This document shows positions 11,278-21,798 of a stretch of 64,000 bases of DNA, one piece after another; the stretch's first letter is position 1, and every line of letters starts with the position of its first letter. Origin of the DNA: Hyaloscypha bicolor E. Taxonomy: Eukaryota; Ascomycota; Leotiomycetes; Helotiales; Hyaloscyphaceae. Location of the stretch: contig NW_020194518.1 in NCBI RefSeq assembly GCF_002865645.1, positions 124,001-188,000 of the forward strand, written 5' to 3'. The translations under genes were made by a program, and so were the position numbers. The notes beneath the pieces are model-generated. The model had not been told where the DNA came from. It did not search any database and saw only the letters and a program-made list of their open reading frames with translations.

Positions 11278-11544
11278 ATGTGCATTACATGGGAAACCAT
11301 CTTCACAGAGTGTGCTCACACGAAAGAGACTGATGTTCACTCGTACTGCTACAAGTATCGACATACGAGGATGTGTGAGTTTGAGGAAGTGAGACACATT
11401 TACAGGAAGGGCTTCTGTGATGAATGTCAGGTCTGGGGGGAGAAATCAAGGTTGACACCAAAGAACACGCAGCTCAAGGAAAGGAGTGGAGAACAGGGGG
11501 GTGACGAGGATTACGAGGAGAGGGAAGAGGGGTTTGGGGTGTGA
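11278..11544 (+). CDS. Small Cys-rich fungal protein
   Basis: A single open frame of 88 residues starts M-C-I-T-W-E. Five further Cys sit in a spaced pattern (T-E-C-A-H, S-Y-C-Y, R-M-C-E, G-F-C-D-E-C), followed by an acidic, Glu/Gly-rich tail. Many ascomycete genomes encode short proteins that begin M-C and end the Cys-rich part with G-F-C-x-x-C. From memory this looks like that uncharacterised group, possibly metal binding. There is no signal peptide, so it is likely intracellular. The start is chosen because the M-C opening is itself part of the pattern. It may be only part of a longer gene. Confidence 0.5.
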   Translation: MCITWETIFTECAHTKETDVHSYCYKYRHTRMCEFEEVRHIYRKGFCDECQVWGEKSRLTPKNTQLKERSGEQGGDEDYEEREEGFGV

Positions 11545-11892
11545 AACACTTGAATAACGGCAGAGTAGTTGCATTTGATCCCTTGGATGCTTGGTCATGC
11601 ATCTGAATAATAACTCACCCTGGAAGCTGAAGTCTCGCTTGTGAGGATTTAAGCTTTCGCCCCCCTAAATCGAAAGCAGCCGATCTCCCGAGACGCTTGT
11701 TTCAAATAGGCAAGGGTAACTCTTAACCAAGATTAAACTCATCTTTGGAAGCAACAACCAAATAAACCAACTTTCTGGGGAATCTCTCTTTAATTCCTCT
11801 TCTACGCAGTCACTACCGCTCGTGTCTTTAGGCACCCATCTCTCGTTTGCAATTGTGTTGCGAGAAAAACATTGGAAATTCGGTCCTTCCCC
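11545..11892. other. Intergenic upstream of the GH72 gene
   Basis: AT-rich 3'/5' flanks. A minus-strand frame here shows no recognisable features. Confidence 0.35.
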
Positions 11893-13582
11893 ATGCTTGT
11901 TTCCAGCGCCGTAGGAGAACCCCGCCTCCCATTGTTTCATGCGCAATCCCGTCGAACGTCGTTTCGTGACTCTTTAGCGCAAATTCATATTGGAAACTCT
12001 TGCTAATTGATGTTGTATCTAGATCGCGCTCCTTGCGCTTTGCGCGACCACCCTCGCTGTTCAATCGATTGTGGTGAAAGGCTCGGACCTCGTGAATGCA
12101 GTCACCGGCAATAGGTTCCAGCTTCTTGGAGTCGCATATCAACCCGGTGGAAGTTCCGGTTACAACCCGGGCTCTGGCATCGATCCCTTGAGTGATGGCA
12201 CTGTCTGCCTTCGAGATGCTGCTTTGATGCAGCGGTTGGGTGTGTAGATGAGCGTTGGGAAATCCCAGGACTATGCTGATAGCCACAAGGCGTGAATGCT
12301 ATTCGTGTTTATAATGTCGATCCTGACCTCAACCATGATATGTGCGCCTCAATCTTCAACGCGGTTCGTCAATTGCAAATCCACAAAATTTATTGGGTGC
12401 ACGGCTAAGATTGGGCTAGGTTGGCATCTACATGTTGATTGACGTTAACTCCCCCTTGGCTGGAGAGAGTCTCGATCGTGGCGCACCATGGACCACCTAC
12501 ACATCCTCATACCTGAATCGGACATTTGCCGTTGTAGAGGCCTTCAAGTCGTATGAGAATACCTTGTTGTTTTTTGCTGGAAACGAGGTTATCAACGATC
12601 TCGCCTCAGGTGGAGTCGTGCCACCGTATATGAGAGTGAGTCCGGCCTACACTCATTGTTATGCAATTCCTTACATGTCAAGGCTGTCATCCGGGACCTC
12701 AAAAACTACATTGCGAAGCACTCCAAGAGGAGTATACCCGTTAGCTACAGTGCTGCAGATGTCCGGACAATTCTGGTTGATACTTGGAATTATCTTCAAT
12801 GTACCCTTACGGGCTCCTCTACAGACCCATCCCGAGCCGACCTCTTTGCCCTGAACAGCTACTCATGGTGTGGAGCCTCCTCCTTCACAACGTCAAGCTA
12901 CGATGTACTGGTATCAGACTTCAGCAGCACGAGTGTCCCCGTATTCTTCTCCGAATATGGTTGCAATAAACCTTCACCTCGAGTCTTTACAGAAGTCCCA
13001 GTCATATATGGTCCTCTAATGACTCCGGTCTTATCTGGCGGTATGGTTTACGAATATTCCGAAGAGCCTGATGACTACGGTCTTGTGCAAATCAACAGCA
13101 ACGGTTCTGCTCAGCTCCTCGTCGACTACGACACGTTGCAGAAGCAGTTTAATACTCTCAACGTCACTTATCTTCAGGGTCTATCTGCTCAGAACGTCTC
13201 CGTCACCCCGCCAAAATGCACCTCTTCTCTGATCACCACCTCTGGTTTCAGTAGTAACTTCACCATCCCCGATGTTCCTGCTGGAGCACAGACACTTATT
13301 GACAACGGCATCAGTCCGGCTCCCAGCGGAAAGATGGTGCCTGTCACAGCCTCAAAGGTCAGCCAGGTTGTCCAGCAGAGCAATGGAGATATCATGCAGA
13401 ATCTAGCGATTACCATATTGGCCGATGATCAGAGTAACAATCCCAACGGAGCTTCCCCAACAAGCTCTGAGGCTTCACCATCGGCGACTAAGAAAAAGAA
13501 CGGTGGCGAAACCTTGAAATCCAGCCTGAGTGTATTGCTGGGAGTTGCTTCGCTTGCGGTGGTCTGCACTTCTTTTCTTTAG
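11893..13582 (+). CDS. GPI-anchored 1,3-beta-glucanosyltransferase (GH72, Gas/Gel type)
   Basis: Exons 12023-12239, 12290-12363, 12420-12635 and 12683-13582 are well supported. A first exon 11893-11910 (M-L-V-S-S-A) is inferred because it completes a signal peptide in frame; total 474 residues. GH72 enzymes elongate beta-1,3-glucan at the cell surface. The acid/base Glu lies in F-A-G-N-E-V at about 159 and the nucleophile Glu in F-F-S-E-Y-G at about 266. It ends with a Ser-rich stretch, a basic K-K-K-N-G-G, and a hydrophobic tail fitting a GPI signal. No C-terminal Cys-rich X8/CBM43 module is present, so it belongs to the short subgroup. The weakest point is the GTAGGA donor of exon 1. Confidence 0.88.
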
Positions 13583-14109
13583 ATGCCATGCGGAGAGTGG
13601 ACTTTCTTTACTTGTGATGGCGCCTTGCTAGGTTGAATCTGTTTCTTGCACATACTTCGGGCATTATGGCTTACGATTGATGAGAACGAGCGAGTCTTTG
13701 GATATTCATGTTGCCCTGGCTGGCCGGGATGACTGAAATTATGAGCAGAACGAAAAGATGCACAGAACCTTTATACACGGTGGAACTAATATTCTACCAC
13801 CCGTTTCCGCATTCAGCGAATTTCTCAAATCACATTGTGTCCTTTAAAATGTGGTGTCATCGATGGCACGTAGAGGCAATTTGAAATATCCATCTTGACT
13901 TGGAACATTGAGAATAGGTGTCCCTTTTTTGTCTATCTCGAGTCTCCTATGAACCGTAACGCCGAAGCCTGAGCCTCCCGTGGGTATACACAATTTGACT
14001 CTACAATCCATGCCATCCAAGCCCTAAACGCCAACCATGTCCCTTCCAAATGCAATGCGTTGTATGAGCAACTGCCAAATGCTGCCCCCGTTTCTAGGCC
14101 ACTCTGGCA
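13583..14109. other. Convergent intergenic region
   Basis: 3' flanks of the GH72 gene and the RING/TRAF gene. No gene or repeat is seen. Confidence 0.4.
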
Positions 14110-15450
14110 TCACAACTTTGTGATAATATCTCTCGACAGTCCGTCACTCAATCTTCGTGGCAGCGGTGCATCACTGCTTGATCCACCGCCATCTGAACCG
14201 CCATTTGAGCCAGGTCCTGTTCCAAGTCTTCGATGATTGTCTTGTAAGCGGAATCTCAACAACCAACGAACGTGCATGCTTGTAGTCTGCTGCATACTTC
14301 TGATTTCGGCCAATTCGTTCTTGATGGGTATGGTTTCATTAAAGAGTAAGGTTGTCTGCTTCGCCTCATTCTCGGTCATAGCAGCAGAGAGTTGACTCAT
14401 CTTACTCTCTTGAGCCTCGAGTAGAGACAGCAGGTATTCGTTGCCGGCACTGAGAGGCTCAGGGTTGCCAGCTTCTTGAATGGCGGAAAGCGTCTGATCG
14501 GAGAAATCCGAGTAGTCCAAAGGTCGATAGGGATCCTTGAAGCCATTCTCGAGAAATTTGATTCGCCGTTCTTGGAGTTGGTTTGTCTCAGTGAGAGTAC
14601 GGACCTCGGATCGGAGCGTGTTGATTTCTCTCTTGAGAATTTCTGCCATTGGACCAACCAACTTAAAGCTGCAATCATCCACGTGAAGGGGCAGGTCTTT
14701 TCTCTTTGCTTCATGCTGACAACCGTACTCCATCCACTTGCAAGGTGCAATGGCATCGGGACATTCCTTTTCATGTTCGGTCTCCTTGCAACGTAAAAGC
14801 TTTGCACCACAACGCTCGCAGTGCCTGTTTCTTTCATCACATGAATTTTCCCGATGGTCTTCCATCTCTACCATCATAAGTGATTCCTGGCAATCGGGAC
14901 ATTCTGTTGTATAATGAAGACAACCCTTGTCAGACATCTTTCGCTTGACAGTCTCCTCGCACCTCTGCTCAGTGTTCTTGCCAGGACAGAGAATAAGAGC
15001 CTCCTTGCAGTATCTCTCTAGATGGTTTTCGAGCATCGATCTTGCATATGGAGTGCTACAGCTCGGACATTCTGCCTTCAGGTCATCCAGCTGATTGACG
15101 ATGATCCTCGGGGAGGGAGCCAAGTCTCCTGAAGAAAGCCGTGACCGATCGACTGGGCATAGCTGGCTGTGAGACAGAGCATCATTGATACATGACTGGC
15201 AGAAAGTATGGCCGCAATGAGTGGTGACAGGGTCTACCAAGGCACACCTGCAGATAGCGCAGATGAGGTTCTGGTCGACAGGCCCAACGTATGCCAGAGC
15301 CCTCAGATCCACAGAATGTGCAATATTGAGGTTGGCTGGTCTGTCTGGAGTCATCTGACTGCTGCGAGGCTGGCGTCGACTAACCCTTGGCGAGAGACTG
15401 TAGTCGCTGGATGGCGTATTTGGAGGAGGATAGTGTCCTTGATGAGACAT
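14110..15450 (-). CDS. RING-finger and TRAF-type zinc-finger protein
   Basis: An intronless frame of 446 residues. A C3HC4 RING finger occupies about residues 64-102 (C-A-I-C, then H-C-G-H-T-F-C-Q-S-C, then L-C-P-V-D). It is followed by two or three TRAF-type zinc fingers from about 125 to 270 with regular C-x(2)-C and H-x(3-5)-C spacings. A probable coiled coil (I-L-K-R-E-I-N-T-L-R-S-E-V) follows at about 275-305. The tail is Gly/Ser-rich and disordered. RING plus TRAF zinc fingers suggests an E3 ubiquitin ligase or scaffold, but the substrate is unknown. No MATH domain is seen. The first 40 residues are Pro/Ser-rich. It is divergent from the Syn8 gene. Confidence 0.88.
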   Translation of the reverse strand: MSHQGHYPPPNTPSSDYSLSPRVSRRQPRSSQMTPDRPANLNIAHSVDLRALAYVGPVDQNLICAICRCALVDPVTTHCGHTFCQSCINDALSHSQLCPVDRSRLSSGDLAPSPRIIVNQLDDLKAECPSCSTPYARSMLENHLERYCKEALILCPGKNTEQRCEETVKRKMSDKGCLHYTTECPDCQESLMMVEMEDHRENSCDERNRHCERCGAKLLRCKETEHEKECPDAIAPCKWMEYGCQHEAKRKDLPLHVDDCSFKLVGPMAEILKREINTLRSEVRTLTETNQLQERRIKFLENGFKDPYRPLDYSDFSDQTLSAIQEAGNPEPLSAGNEYLLSLLEAQESKMSQLSAAMTENEAKQTTLLFNETIPIKNELAEIRSMQQTTSMHVRWLLRFRLQDNHRRLGTGPGSNGGSDGGGSSSDAPLPRRLSDGLSRDIITKL

Positions 15451-16036
15451 GTTTCATGGAGGTAAAATACGCCAGCCCAGGAGAATCAAGGACGGGGACC
15501 AAGATGTGAGGGACAGGAGGCTGAGGTTGAGGACAGGGACAGAGTCCACCACTAGCACGTGAGGTTTCGGCGATGCGGAAGGTTTAAGTGGGTGTAGAAG
15601 GACGTGTTCATTGGATTCGTGGATCAAACTAGTCTGAGAGTTCGGAGGCTGACTGGGCATTCATAGATAGGCAGCCTCACCCACCCTTCTCGCACGTTGA
15701 ACTGAAGAATGTTGACTTTGATGAGTTCGAGTTCGCCTTCGGGATATCCACATCTTTGATGAATGTCGGCAAGTCGGCTTTGGACCATGCCCGCACCCGC
15801 TAGTCGTTCTTTCCTCGCCACCTTATTGGCCAGAAATTAAAGTACGTACTCCGGCAAGGCACCAGATTCTAACGCCTATCTCTCATCACCAAACGTTCCA
15901 GGTTCCACCGCAAGATCTATTTATTTGATTCATTCACAGAAACATTGGCACATGACCCGTACAACCATCTCCTGGCGACACCGTGTCTAGGACCAGAAAG
16001 AACCTTTGCCATTGCAAACAGCCAACAGGCGGCACC
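15451..16036. promoter_or_regulatory. Divergent promoter of RING/TRAF gene and syn8
   Basis: A 586-bp spacer between two divergent start codons. No coding sequence or clear TATA box is seen. Confidence 0.45.
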
Positions 16037-16937
16037 ATGGCGAACCCGAATCAATACTTCCTGCTGGCGGATCACATCAAGCTGTCTCTCCTGGAAAGGC
16101 AGCGAGCTATATCACTGAACCTTGAGCCTACCTCGCAAGACGGTCATATATCTCGGTCACTTGACTCCTTAAAAGAAGGGCTCGATAACGTCACAAAGGA
16201 ACGAGTGCGTTTGCAAGAAGCAGGAGACTCAGCGTAGGTGACCCCGTCTCAGGTTTGAAGGCCGGACTAACAGGGCCATCAGCGCATCAACTACACTTCA
16301 AGAAATAGAAAACAATCTTCGATCACAGTACAATGATCTAGCATCCCAATTCCGGGGAGTCCCTACAGACACCACATCCTCAACAATATCCCATCCCAAC
16401 GACCCCGCTCTATCCGAGGACTTTGCACGAGCTGCGGAACGGCCGAGAGTTGCATCTTCCTCCTCGTTTCTCAAAAAATCCCTTCGAGACACAGCAAATA
16501 GTTCTGCCGCTCCCTCCCCAAAGTCCGTCAGATTCTCTGATGCACCTTTGGTTCAGGATGAGGATGAAGCCCGAAACGCCCTCTTTCCCTATCGAGACGA
16601 CCCTACAGCGGGCCCACCAGATCAATCTCATCTGGACAATCAACAGATCCATGCCTATCATTCACGGGTGATAGCCGAACAAGATGAGGCGTTGGATAGA
16701 CTAGGCGAGTCGATTGGAAGACAGAGGGAACTGAGTATTCAGATTGGGGATGAGTTGGACGAACATGTTCAGATGTTGGATGACGTTGATAGACATGTGG
16801 ATAGGCATCAAACAAGGCTCGATAAGGCGAGGAAGAACCTAGGAACTATAGCTAGGAAGGCGAAGGACAATATGCAGATGACGATCATCGTTGTTCTGAT
16901 CATAATATTGGTCTTGTTGATCATTATATTGAAATAA
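16037..16937 (+). CDS. syn8: Syn8-type Qc-SNARE
   Basis: Exons 16037-16233 and 16283-16937 encode 283 residues. The N-terminus (F-L-L-A-D-H-I-K-L-S-L-L-E-R) is typical of fungal Syn8. A SNARE motif lies at about residues 200-260, with a central Gln (E-L-S-I-Q-I-G-D-E-L-D-E) at the zero layer. The protein ends in one hydrophobic membrane anchor (T-I-I-V-V-L-I-I-I-L-V-L-L-I-I-I-L-K) with almost nothing after it, as in tail-anchored SNAREs. The family acts in endosome and vacuole fusion. The ATG at 16037 is preferred over an upstream in-frame one because homologues begin M-x-N-P at this point. The middle part is Ser/Pro-rich and probably disordered. Confidence 0.9.
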
Positions 16938-17341
16938 AGGTTTCAGGAAAACGGGTGGCTCTCGGATGTATCTTATTGCATTTGGAGGTGTTCTAGGAGT
17001 TCAGCCATTGATGGCAGCTGGCTTGTGGTAGATTGATCGTCGCTGGCTCCGTGGGCAAAGAATATTACAACTCATAATACTGTGTTCAAATGCTCAAACT
17101 TCTTTCTACAAGTCCCAAAGGTAAACGATTGTGTCATGCACCATCAATGTTCCTTGGGAGAATGGTACAATTATCTCTCCTGCTCACCAGGAACCTCGTT
17201 TCTACTTCTAGTCCGACTGACTTCGCCAGTTCCAATAATCACAACCCAGGATCTTGACTTGTTCCATGTCTATTCAGAGATATCGAATCAGCATCTGTGC
17301 GTGCTCTTCAATCAAAAGAATAAACCAACATGAGACACCAC
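16938..17341. other. Convergent intergenic region
   Basis: 3' flanks of syn8 and of the small mitochondrial protein gene. Nothing else is seen. Confidence 0.4.
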
Positions 17342-17794
17342 CTACTTGTGCTTCTCCTCCGCATGCTTTGCCGTCTTCTTCTGCAATTCCTCAATTGTAT
17401 GATCACCGGCTTGACGATCCGCGGCTACCTATGCCCAGAAAATTACATCAGCAAGAGGATCTTTCCAGAGCCCGCTCAGAGAGTCAGAGAGGGGAACTCA
17501 CAGCTTCCTCGCTGTTGCTTGCCAGTTCTGGCTTCCAATGACCCTTCCCATCCTTTTGCTTCTGCAATTGGTCTTGCTTGTGTCTCTCATTTTGCTCCGC
17601 CAGATCTGGACTGTCTACATCATGAGAGGTTTATCAGTATGTACCTTAATCTACACTATTGGGGCAGGAAACATACGGCGATCATCCTCCTTGAGAGGCC
17701 TCACGCTTGAACTCGTAAAAGCCCTCGAGGGCATAACTCGTGAAGCAATAACCGGCCGAGCGGCAATTCGTGCGTTTCGTAAAAGAAAAGACAT
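17342..17794 (-). CDS. Small mitochondrial protein, three exons
   Basis: Three short exons on the minus strand (17794-17677, 17614-17502, 17428-17342) join in frame to 105 residues; no single open frame shows it. The first 35 residues (M-S-F-L-L-R-N-A-R, then R-A-F-T-S-S-S-V-R) have no acidic residue, are rich in Arg and Ser, and look like a mitochondrial presequence with a cleavage site near the A-F-T-S-S. The rest is very hydrophilic and Lys/Glu/Gln-rich (Q-N-E-R-H-K-Q-D-Q-L, H-W-K-P-E-L-A-S, E-E-L-Q-K-K) and likely helical or disordered. From memory it matches a conserved but uncharacterised ascomycete family (E-D-D-R, then G-K-G-H-W near the middle). No membrane segment is seen. Splice borders are all GT-AG with phases that agree. 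Confidence 0.8.
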
Positions 17795-18824
17795 CTTGTC
17801 TGCTGATTGAAGATGAGTTGAGAATATCAATTCCTCTGAAAGGACTGAGTGAGGACCTACAAATGATTGCCTTGAAGATTACGCAGGAAGTATCAATTGA
17901 AGTCTCAGAATCCCTCTGCCTTGCAAAGTCTTTCCTCAGATGATGATCAGTATCAAAAGGCAATCAAGGACACTAAATTAGCTTCCTCTAAAGCAAATCT
18001 CCATTGCGTTCGTTCGCTCATGCTCCTCAGGTACATTTACCCTCGGGTATCAAAGCCCGATACGTCATCGCTTCTAGAACACCGTCCTGCGTGGGGCATG
18101 GTATGGGGAACCGTAGTGGGCTTCAAGAGTGGCTTCAAGCGATGGAAGCGCGTGAGGGAATTTCCGCTTTCGGCGTTTGGAAATGGGGTGCGTGCGAGTC
18201 GATCAACAGGCTCAGATCTGAGCTGATCTGGGGCACGTTGCTGGGGAAGCGCCAGGTCTCACTTGGGTCATTGACCTGATGAGTTGGATCTCAAGTTTCC
18301 TGACCGGAATCTCGACACCTCCCAACCATCAAGTTCATGTGATCTCGCGCCGCCTTTGCTCAGGCTGGCTCAGGCACAGCTCAGCTTCGGCTCATGTCTG
18401 CTCAGGTCTTTATCACCCATCTCAGATATCGTCAACTTTTAACGAGGGGCTCGAAAAGGCCCCCTTTCCCAGCCAGGGATCCCAAATCAGTTCCACTGCA
18501 ATTTCACAACCTATGCCAGCCAGAACTCATTCCCAGACAGTTATCCCCGTCTACTTGTCTTCCATGCAAGGACATTTTCTTGCGTCTTACTTCAGGGTAT
18601 TTGACGTCGTTCTCTGCGATTTGCCCGGGGCTTCGTACTCTATAAATGACTATCTCCCTCTTGCCTTTACATCTTTTCTCTCCTATCTTCTCTCCCATCT
18701 TCTCACATATCCTTTTACCTGTCCTCTCACCCATCCTCCCTTCCACCTTCTCAGAATGTTTTGTAGTTCCAGAACTCAATTCAGATTATTCCAGAAGCTT
18801 CTCCTGCCTCTTGGTCCAGTCCTA
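17795..18824. other. Intergenic with promoter-like module
   Basis: This begins as the promoter of the small mitochondrial gene. A cluster of gctcag/ggctca motifs sits at about 18357-18412. A TATA box (tataaat, 18640-18646) is followed by a strongly CT-rich tract (18655-18755) and an ATG at 18756 that opens only 28 codons. No convincing protein gene is seen. Confidence 0.45.
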
Positions 18825-20005
18825 TCAATCCTCTTTGGCTGACATCTCAATTTGTGGAAGAGTGAGTGCTCCGGACCAAACTAATTTGGCTTGGATTGCA
18901 CCTGATCTTTTTGCGGTGGTGCTTTTAATGTAGAGCCTCAGTCGTTCAACAAAGACGATGTAGTAGTAGACCGCAAGACCAGTAAGGAGGTGCCACCTTG
19001 GGAAGTTCATTAGTCACGACCTCAGATCTAAAGAGTTACCACTAACCAGCCATGCAGTTCAGTAACGAAGCCCCATGGGATTCCGAGGCCATTTCTGAAT
19101 GAGGTCAATTCGTCGCAGAATTCATTATCGATATTCCAGAGAATAAAAGCAGTAACAAAAGCCACTGTTGGCATGAGAAATCAGCAATAAATTCTTGGAG
19201 TTCGTGGTTGAAGGATGCTGGAACGAACCTGTGCCATAAGTCGCAAGCTGCTGAGCTTCCCTCTTGACCTTGATGTTTGGTACCTTTGCTGATAGTAACC
19301 ACACGCATTGTGCAAAAGTGCCCAGGACTAGGAATAAAAACCACAACCGGAAACGCTCAACATCGCCAACAACAACGTGATTGACGGAAATCAACAAAGC
19401 GACTCCGGTCAAAAGCGTCGCGAGGGCTATTCTGGCGTCGCTTCCAAGGGTGATGCTGAAAGCGCCATACAAAATACTAATTGTGGTGAAGAGCATGGAT
19501 ACCTCGTCCACTGTCGGAAGTTATCAGCGTGGGATTTGGGGTAGCAAGAGAGGAGACACACGCATCTGGGTTTCGTGCTTGATGTTCAGGTGGTATGCGG
19601 CGGAGCCTGCACCGAGGAAGACGAGCATGGAGTAGCATAGATTCACGACACTATCGTTACCACCTCTTCGAGAATTCTTGATTCCTCTGACTCCAAGATA
19701 GACTGCGATCGAAATTAGCGCTGTGTCCTGAGGAGGGGTAGAGGGATTCGTACTGTAACCTAAATTGGTCAGGGTGTTGACGAACTCTGCAACATATGGA
19801 GTCATGTAAAAATCCTAAGTCAATCGACAGCTGGTCTTGTAAAGACACGCTTTGAAGTAATGTTTACCATTTCACAGAATCTGTAGAAGGACATCAAATC
19901 AATCGTACGACTGCGAATGCCATTAGACGATACTTACTCATACGCCGATGTTTTCGCTCCCCATATTGAAGGGCCCTCGATATATGGCCACCGTAATGAT
20001 ACCAT
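18825..20005 (-). CDS. Alkaline ceramidase (ACER/Ypc1-Ydc1 type)
   Basis: Six exons on the minus strand: 20005-19938, 19880-19868, 19814-19562, 19510-19229, 19164-19047 and 18996-18825, giving 301 residues. The enzyme hydrolyses (dihydro/phyto)ceramide to sphingoid base and fatty acid in ER/Golgi membranes. Active-site features of the family are present: the Ser/His of S-A-A-Y-H-L near residue 90, an Asp in M-L-D-E-V, and the paired His of L-H-G-W-W-H near the end. Several hydrophobic segments fit seven membrane helices. Exon 2 is only 13 nt but restores the family's cysteine/acidic F-C-E-M segment. Exon 3 includes an insert (Y-S-T-N-P-S-T-P-P) that could instead be a 33-nt intron; I kept it as coding because it would be unusually short. 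Confidence 0.88.
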
Positions 20006-20090
20006 TGTCGCAATTGAGAATATCACAAATATGTCGAAGGAAGGGGAAGTTGGGGAGAGGTTGAAATAGAAGATAAGCGATGCTTAAGGT

Positions 20091-20483
20091 AGGATTTTAG
20101 GCGGTAAGTGGTCAAAACACTCGAGTACCAGAACACCAAAAAACCCAAACCACTTGAAATTGGACATGCAAGGCCCGTAACTATTATAGCTAGTATATAA
20201 AACTAGGTCATATACTAAGATAGGCTAATTATTATTATTATAGGGAGCTGCCCCAAGTGAGCTGCCCCCTAAGGAGCTCTTTTCGTATTGCATATAAAGA
20301 GCTCCCTAGGGATAGCTTACTGCAATATATAAAGGGCTCCCATTAAATGTAAGTACGAGTCTAAGTATAATTTTAGTGCAATTCTATGCCTAATTTTAAG
20401 TAGCATGCGATTCGTAGTTTTGAATTTCGTGAATTTGGTGTTCTGGTGCTCGAGTGTTTCGACCACTTACCGCCTAAAATCCT
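20091..20483. mobile_element. Non-autonomous TIR element (MITE-like), 393 bp
   Basis: A 50-bp inverted repeat frames this stretch: 20091-20140 on the plus strand and 20434-20483 on the minus strand, starting aggattttaggcggtaagt and differing at only two positions. The interior is AT-rich, with an (att)n run near 20229 and repeated gagctgcccc/agagctccc words, and has no reading frame. This is the build of a miniature inverted-repeat element. A target-site duplication is not obvious; ggn before the repeats is shared on both sides, so the true ends may lie a few bases further out. It sits 86 bp upstream of the ceramidase ATG, inside its promoter. Confidence 0.8.
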
Positions 20484-21798
20484 GCCGTAGCCAGCGGCAG
20501 TCGTAGCCGAGGAGCCCAAACGGGTCGCCCCTGTCCACCTTGAGCTCACCTCCTTGGCTCACTTGCTCAGCCTGGCTCAGGTTTGGCTCACCCACAGCTC
20601 AGGCTATAGCAGCAACAGCTCAGGTCCAAAGACGGAAATGGAAAATGCTCATGTCGAGATTCCGATATCGAACTACCTGTTTCACTACCTGCGATTTGAA
20701 TCGTACGGGCGAAACTGGACAAGAGCGGTTTTCACTTGACCTCGCTCTCCCTGTGGACAGAAAAAGCGGCACTCATCTTGAATGTCCCAAGTCAAATGGG
20801 AACATTTTATTAGTGTGTAGAGGAGCCGGAATCAATTTTCTAGAATTTCCGAGACATTTACAACGAGTAGACTTTCAATGTATAATATCGCATGCACATT
20901 CAGAGAGGTTAGACTTACAATGTCCAGCTTGACCCGGGACATTTGAAAATGACTGCCGCTTTTTCTGTCCACCGCGAGCTTGTAAACGTCTCCAGGCTCG
21001 TTCTGCAGCACGGTTTGACAGTGAAGGGATGAACACAAGACAATATATTCGAGGGTACTCCGATCCTAAATGACCAAAGCCCACCCACTGTTGCAGACAT
21101 AGATCATATAGCTCGTCCCTAGTTATGACATGACATGACATGATCGATTCGATCTGACAACCTAAATGCTCCCGCCAGATCAAACGCTCAAACAAAAGCC
21201 TAATAATCCCAGACCATTCAGTACCAAGGACAACACCGAAGCGCTCATCATACAAGAACGCTCAACCTTTGCACACCGACACCTTGTCCGCCATACCCAT
21301 TGTGAGATAAATCCAAGAAAAGATTGAGAGAAATCTTGCCCCGTTTCCATGTAGATACCCTCAAAACACCGTCTCCGATAAAAAAAGGAAATCGTTCTAT
21401 GTAACTGATGATATATCTTTTGGTTTTCATATACCCGTACCGTGAAGTCGCCGCTTCAATGTTCCCGCCCGAAAATTAATGCCAGCCAAAACACCGTCGC
21501 AAAAATATGCAATGCGCGCTCAAAATCAAGCCATCATTGTGGATGAAAACACCGTCTCATATTATATAAACAGAGGGTATATCGATATCGGAAGTTGAGC
21601 CGTCGCTGTCTCAAGGAATTTGGTGGGATAGTCGTAAGAATTTATACAGAGGATTCGTTGAGGAGGGTTGCCGTAACCGGAGAAATCGATGCCCAAGGTG
21701 TTGACCGCCAGAATGACAGATGACGAGATTACGAATAGCAAATCAGTGCGACGCAAGAAAAACTGACTCTACTGATCAGAGGGAACAGTAGAGGCAGT
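20484..21798. other. Intergenic, repeat-containing
   Basis: Begins beside the TIR element. A cluster of ggctca/gctcag words lies at about 20546-20622, and a second inverted-repeat element at 20741-20978. The remainder to 21798 has only short frames without family features. Confidence 0.45.
20741..20978. mobile_element. Second inverted-repeat element (238 bp)
   Basis: The left end (20741-20800) and the reverse complement of the right end (20978-20915) share ctcgc, then gtggacagaaaaagcggca, then a tcat-tt-aa-tgtccc-gtcaa tract, about 50 bp in all with a few mismatches and a 5-base insertion (tctcc) on the left. No coding capacity is present. Related single ends are found at 49915 and 52162 in this window, so it belongs to a dispersed family unrelated to the element at 20091. 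Confidence 0.7.

Noticed and set aside
18279..18842. 187-codon plus-strand frame
   Set aside because: It runs through the TATA box and CT-rich leader and through the repeated gctcag words; the Leu/Pro/Ser-rich product reflects that composition rather than a protein.
19720..19760. Possible 33-nt intron in ceramidase exon 3
   Set aside because: It has GT and AG borders and would remove a non-conserved insert, but it is shorter than any other intron here, and the unspliced frame stays open.
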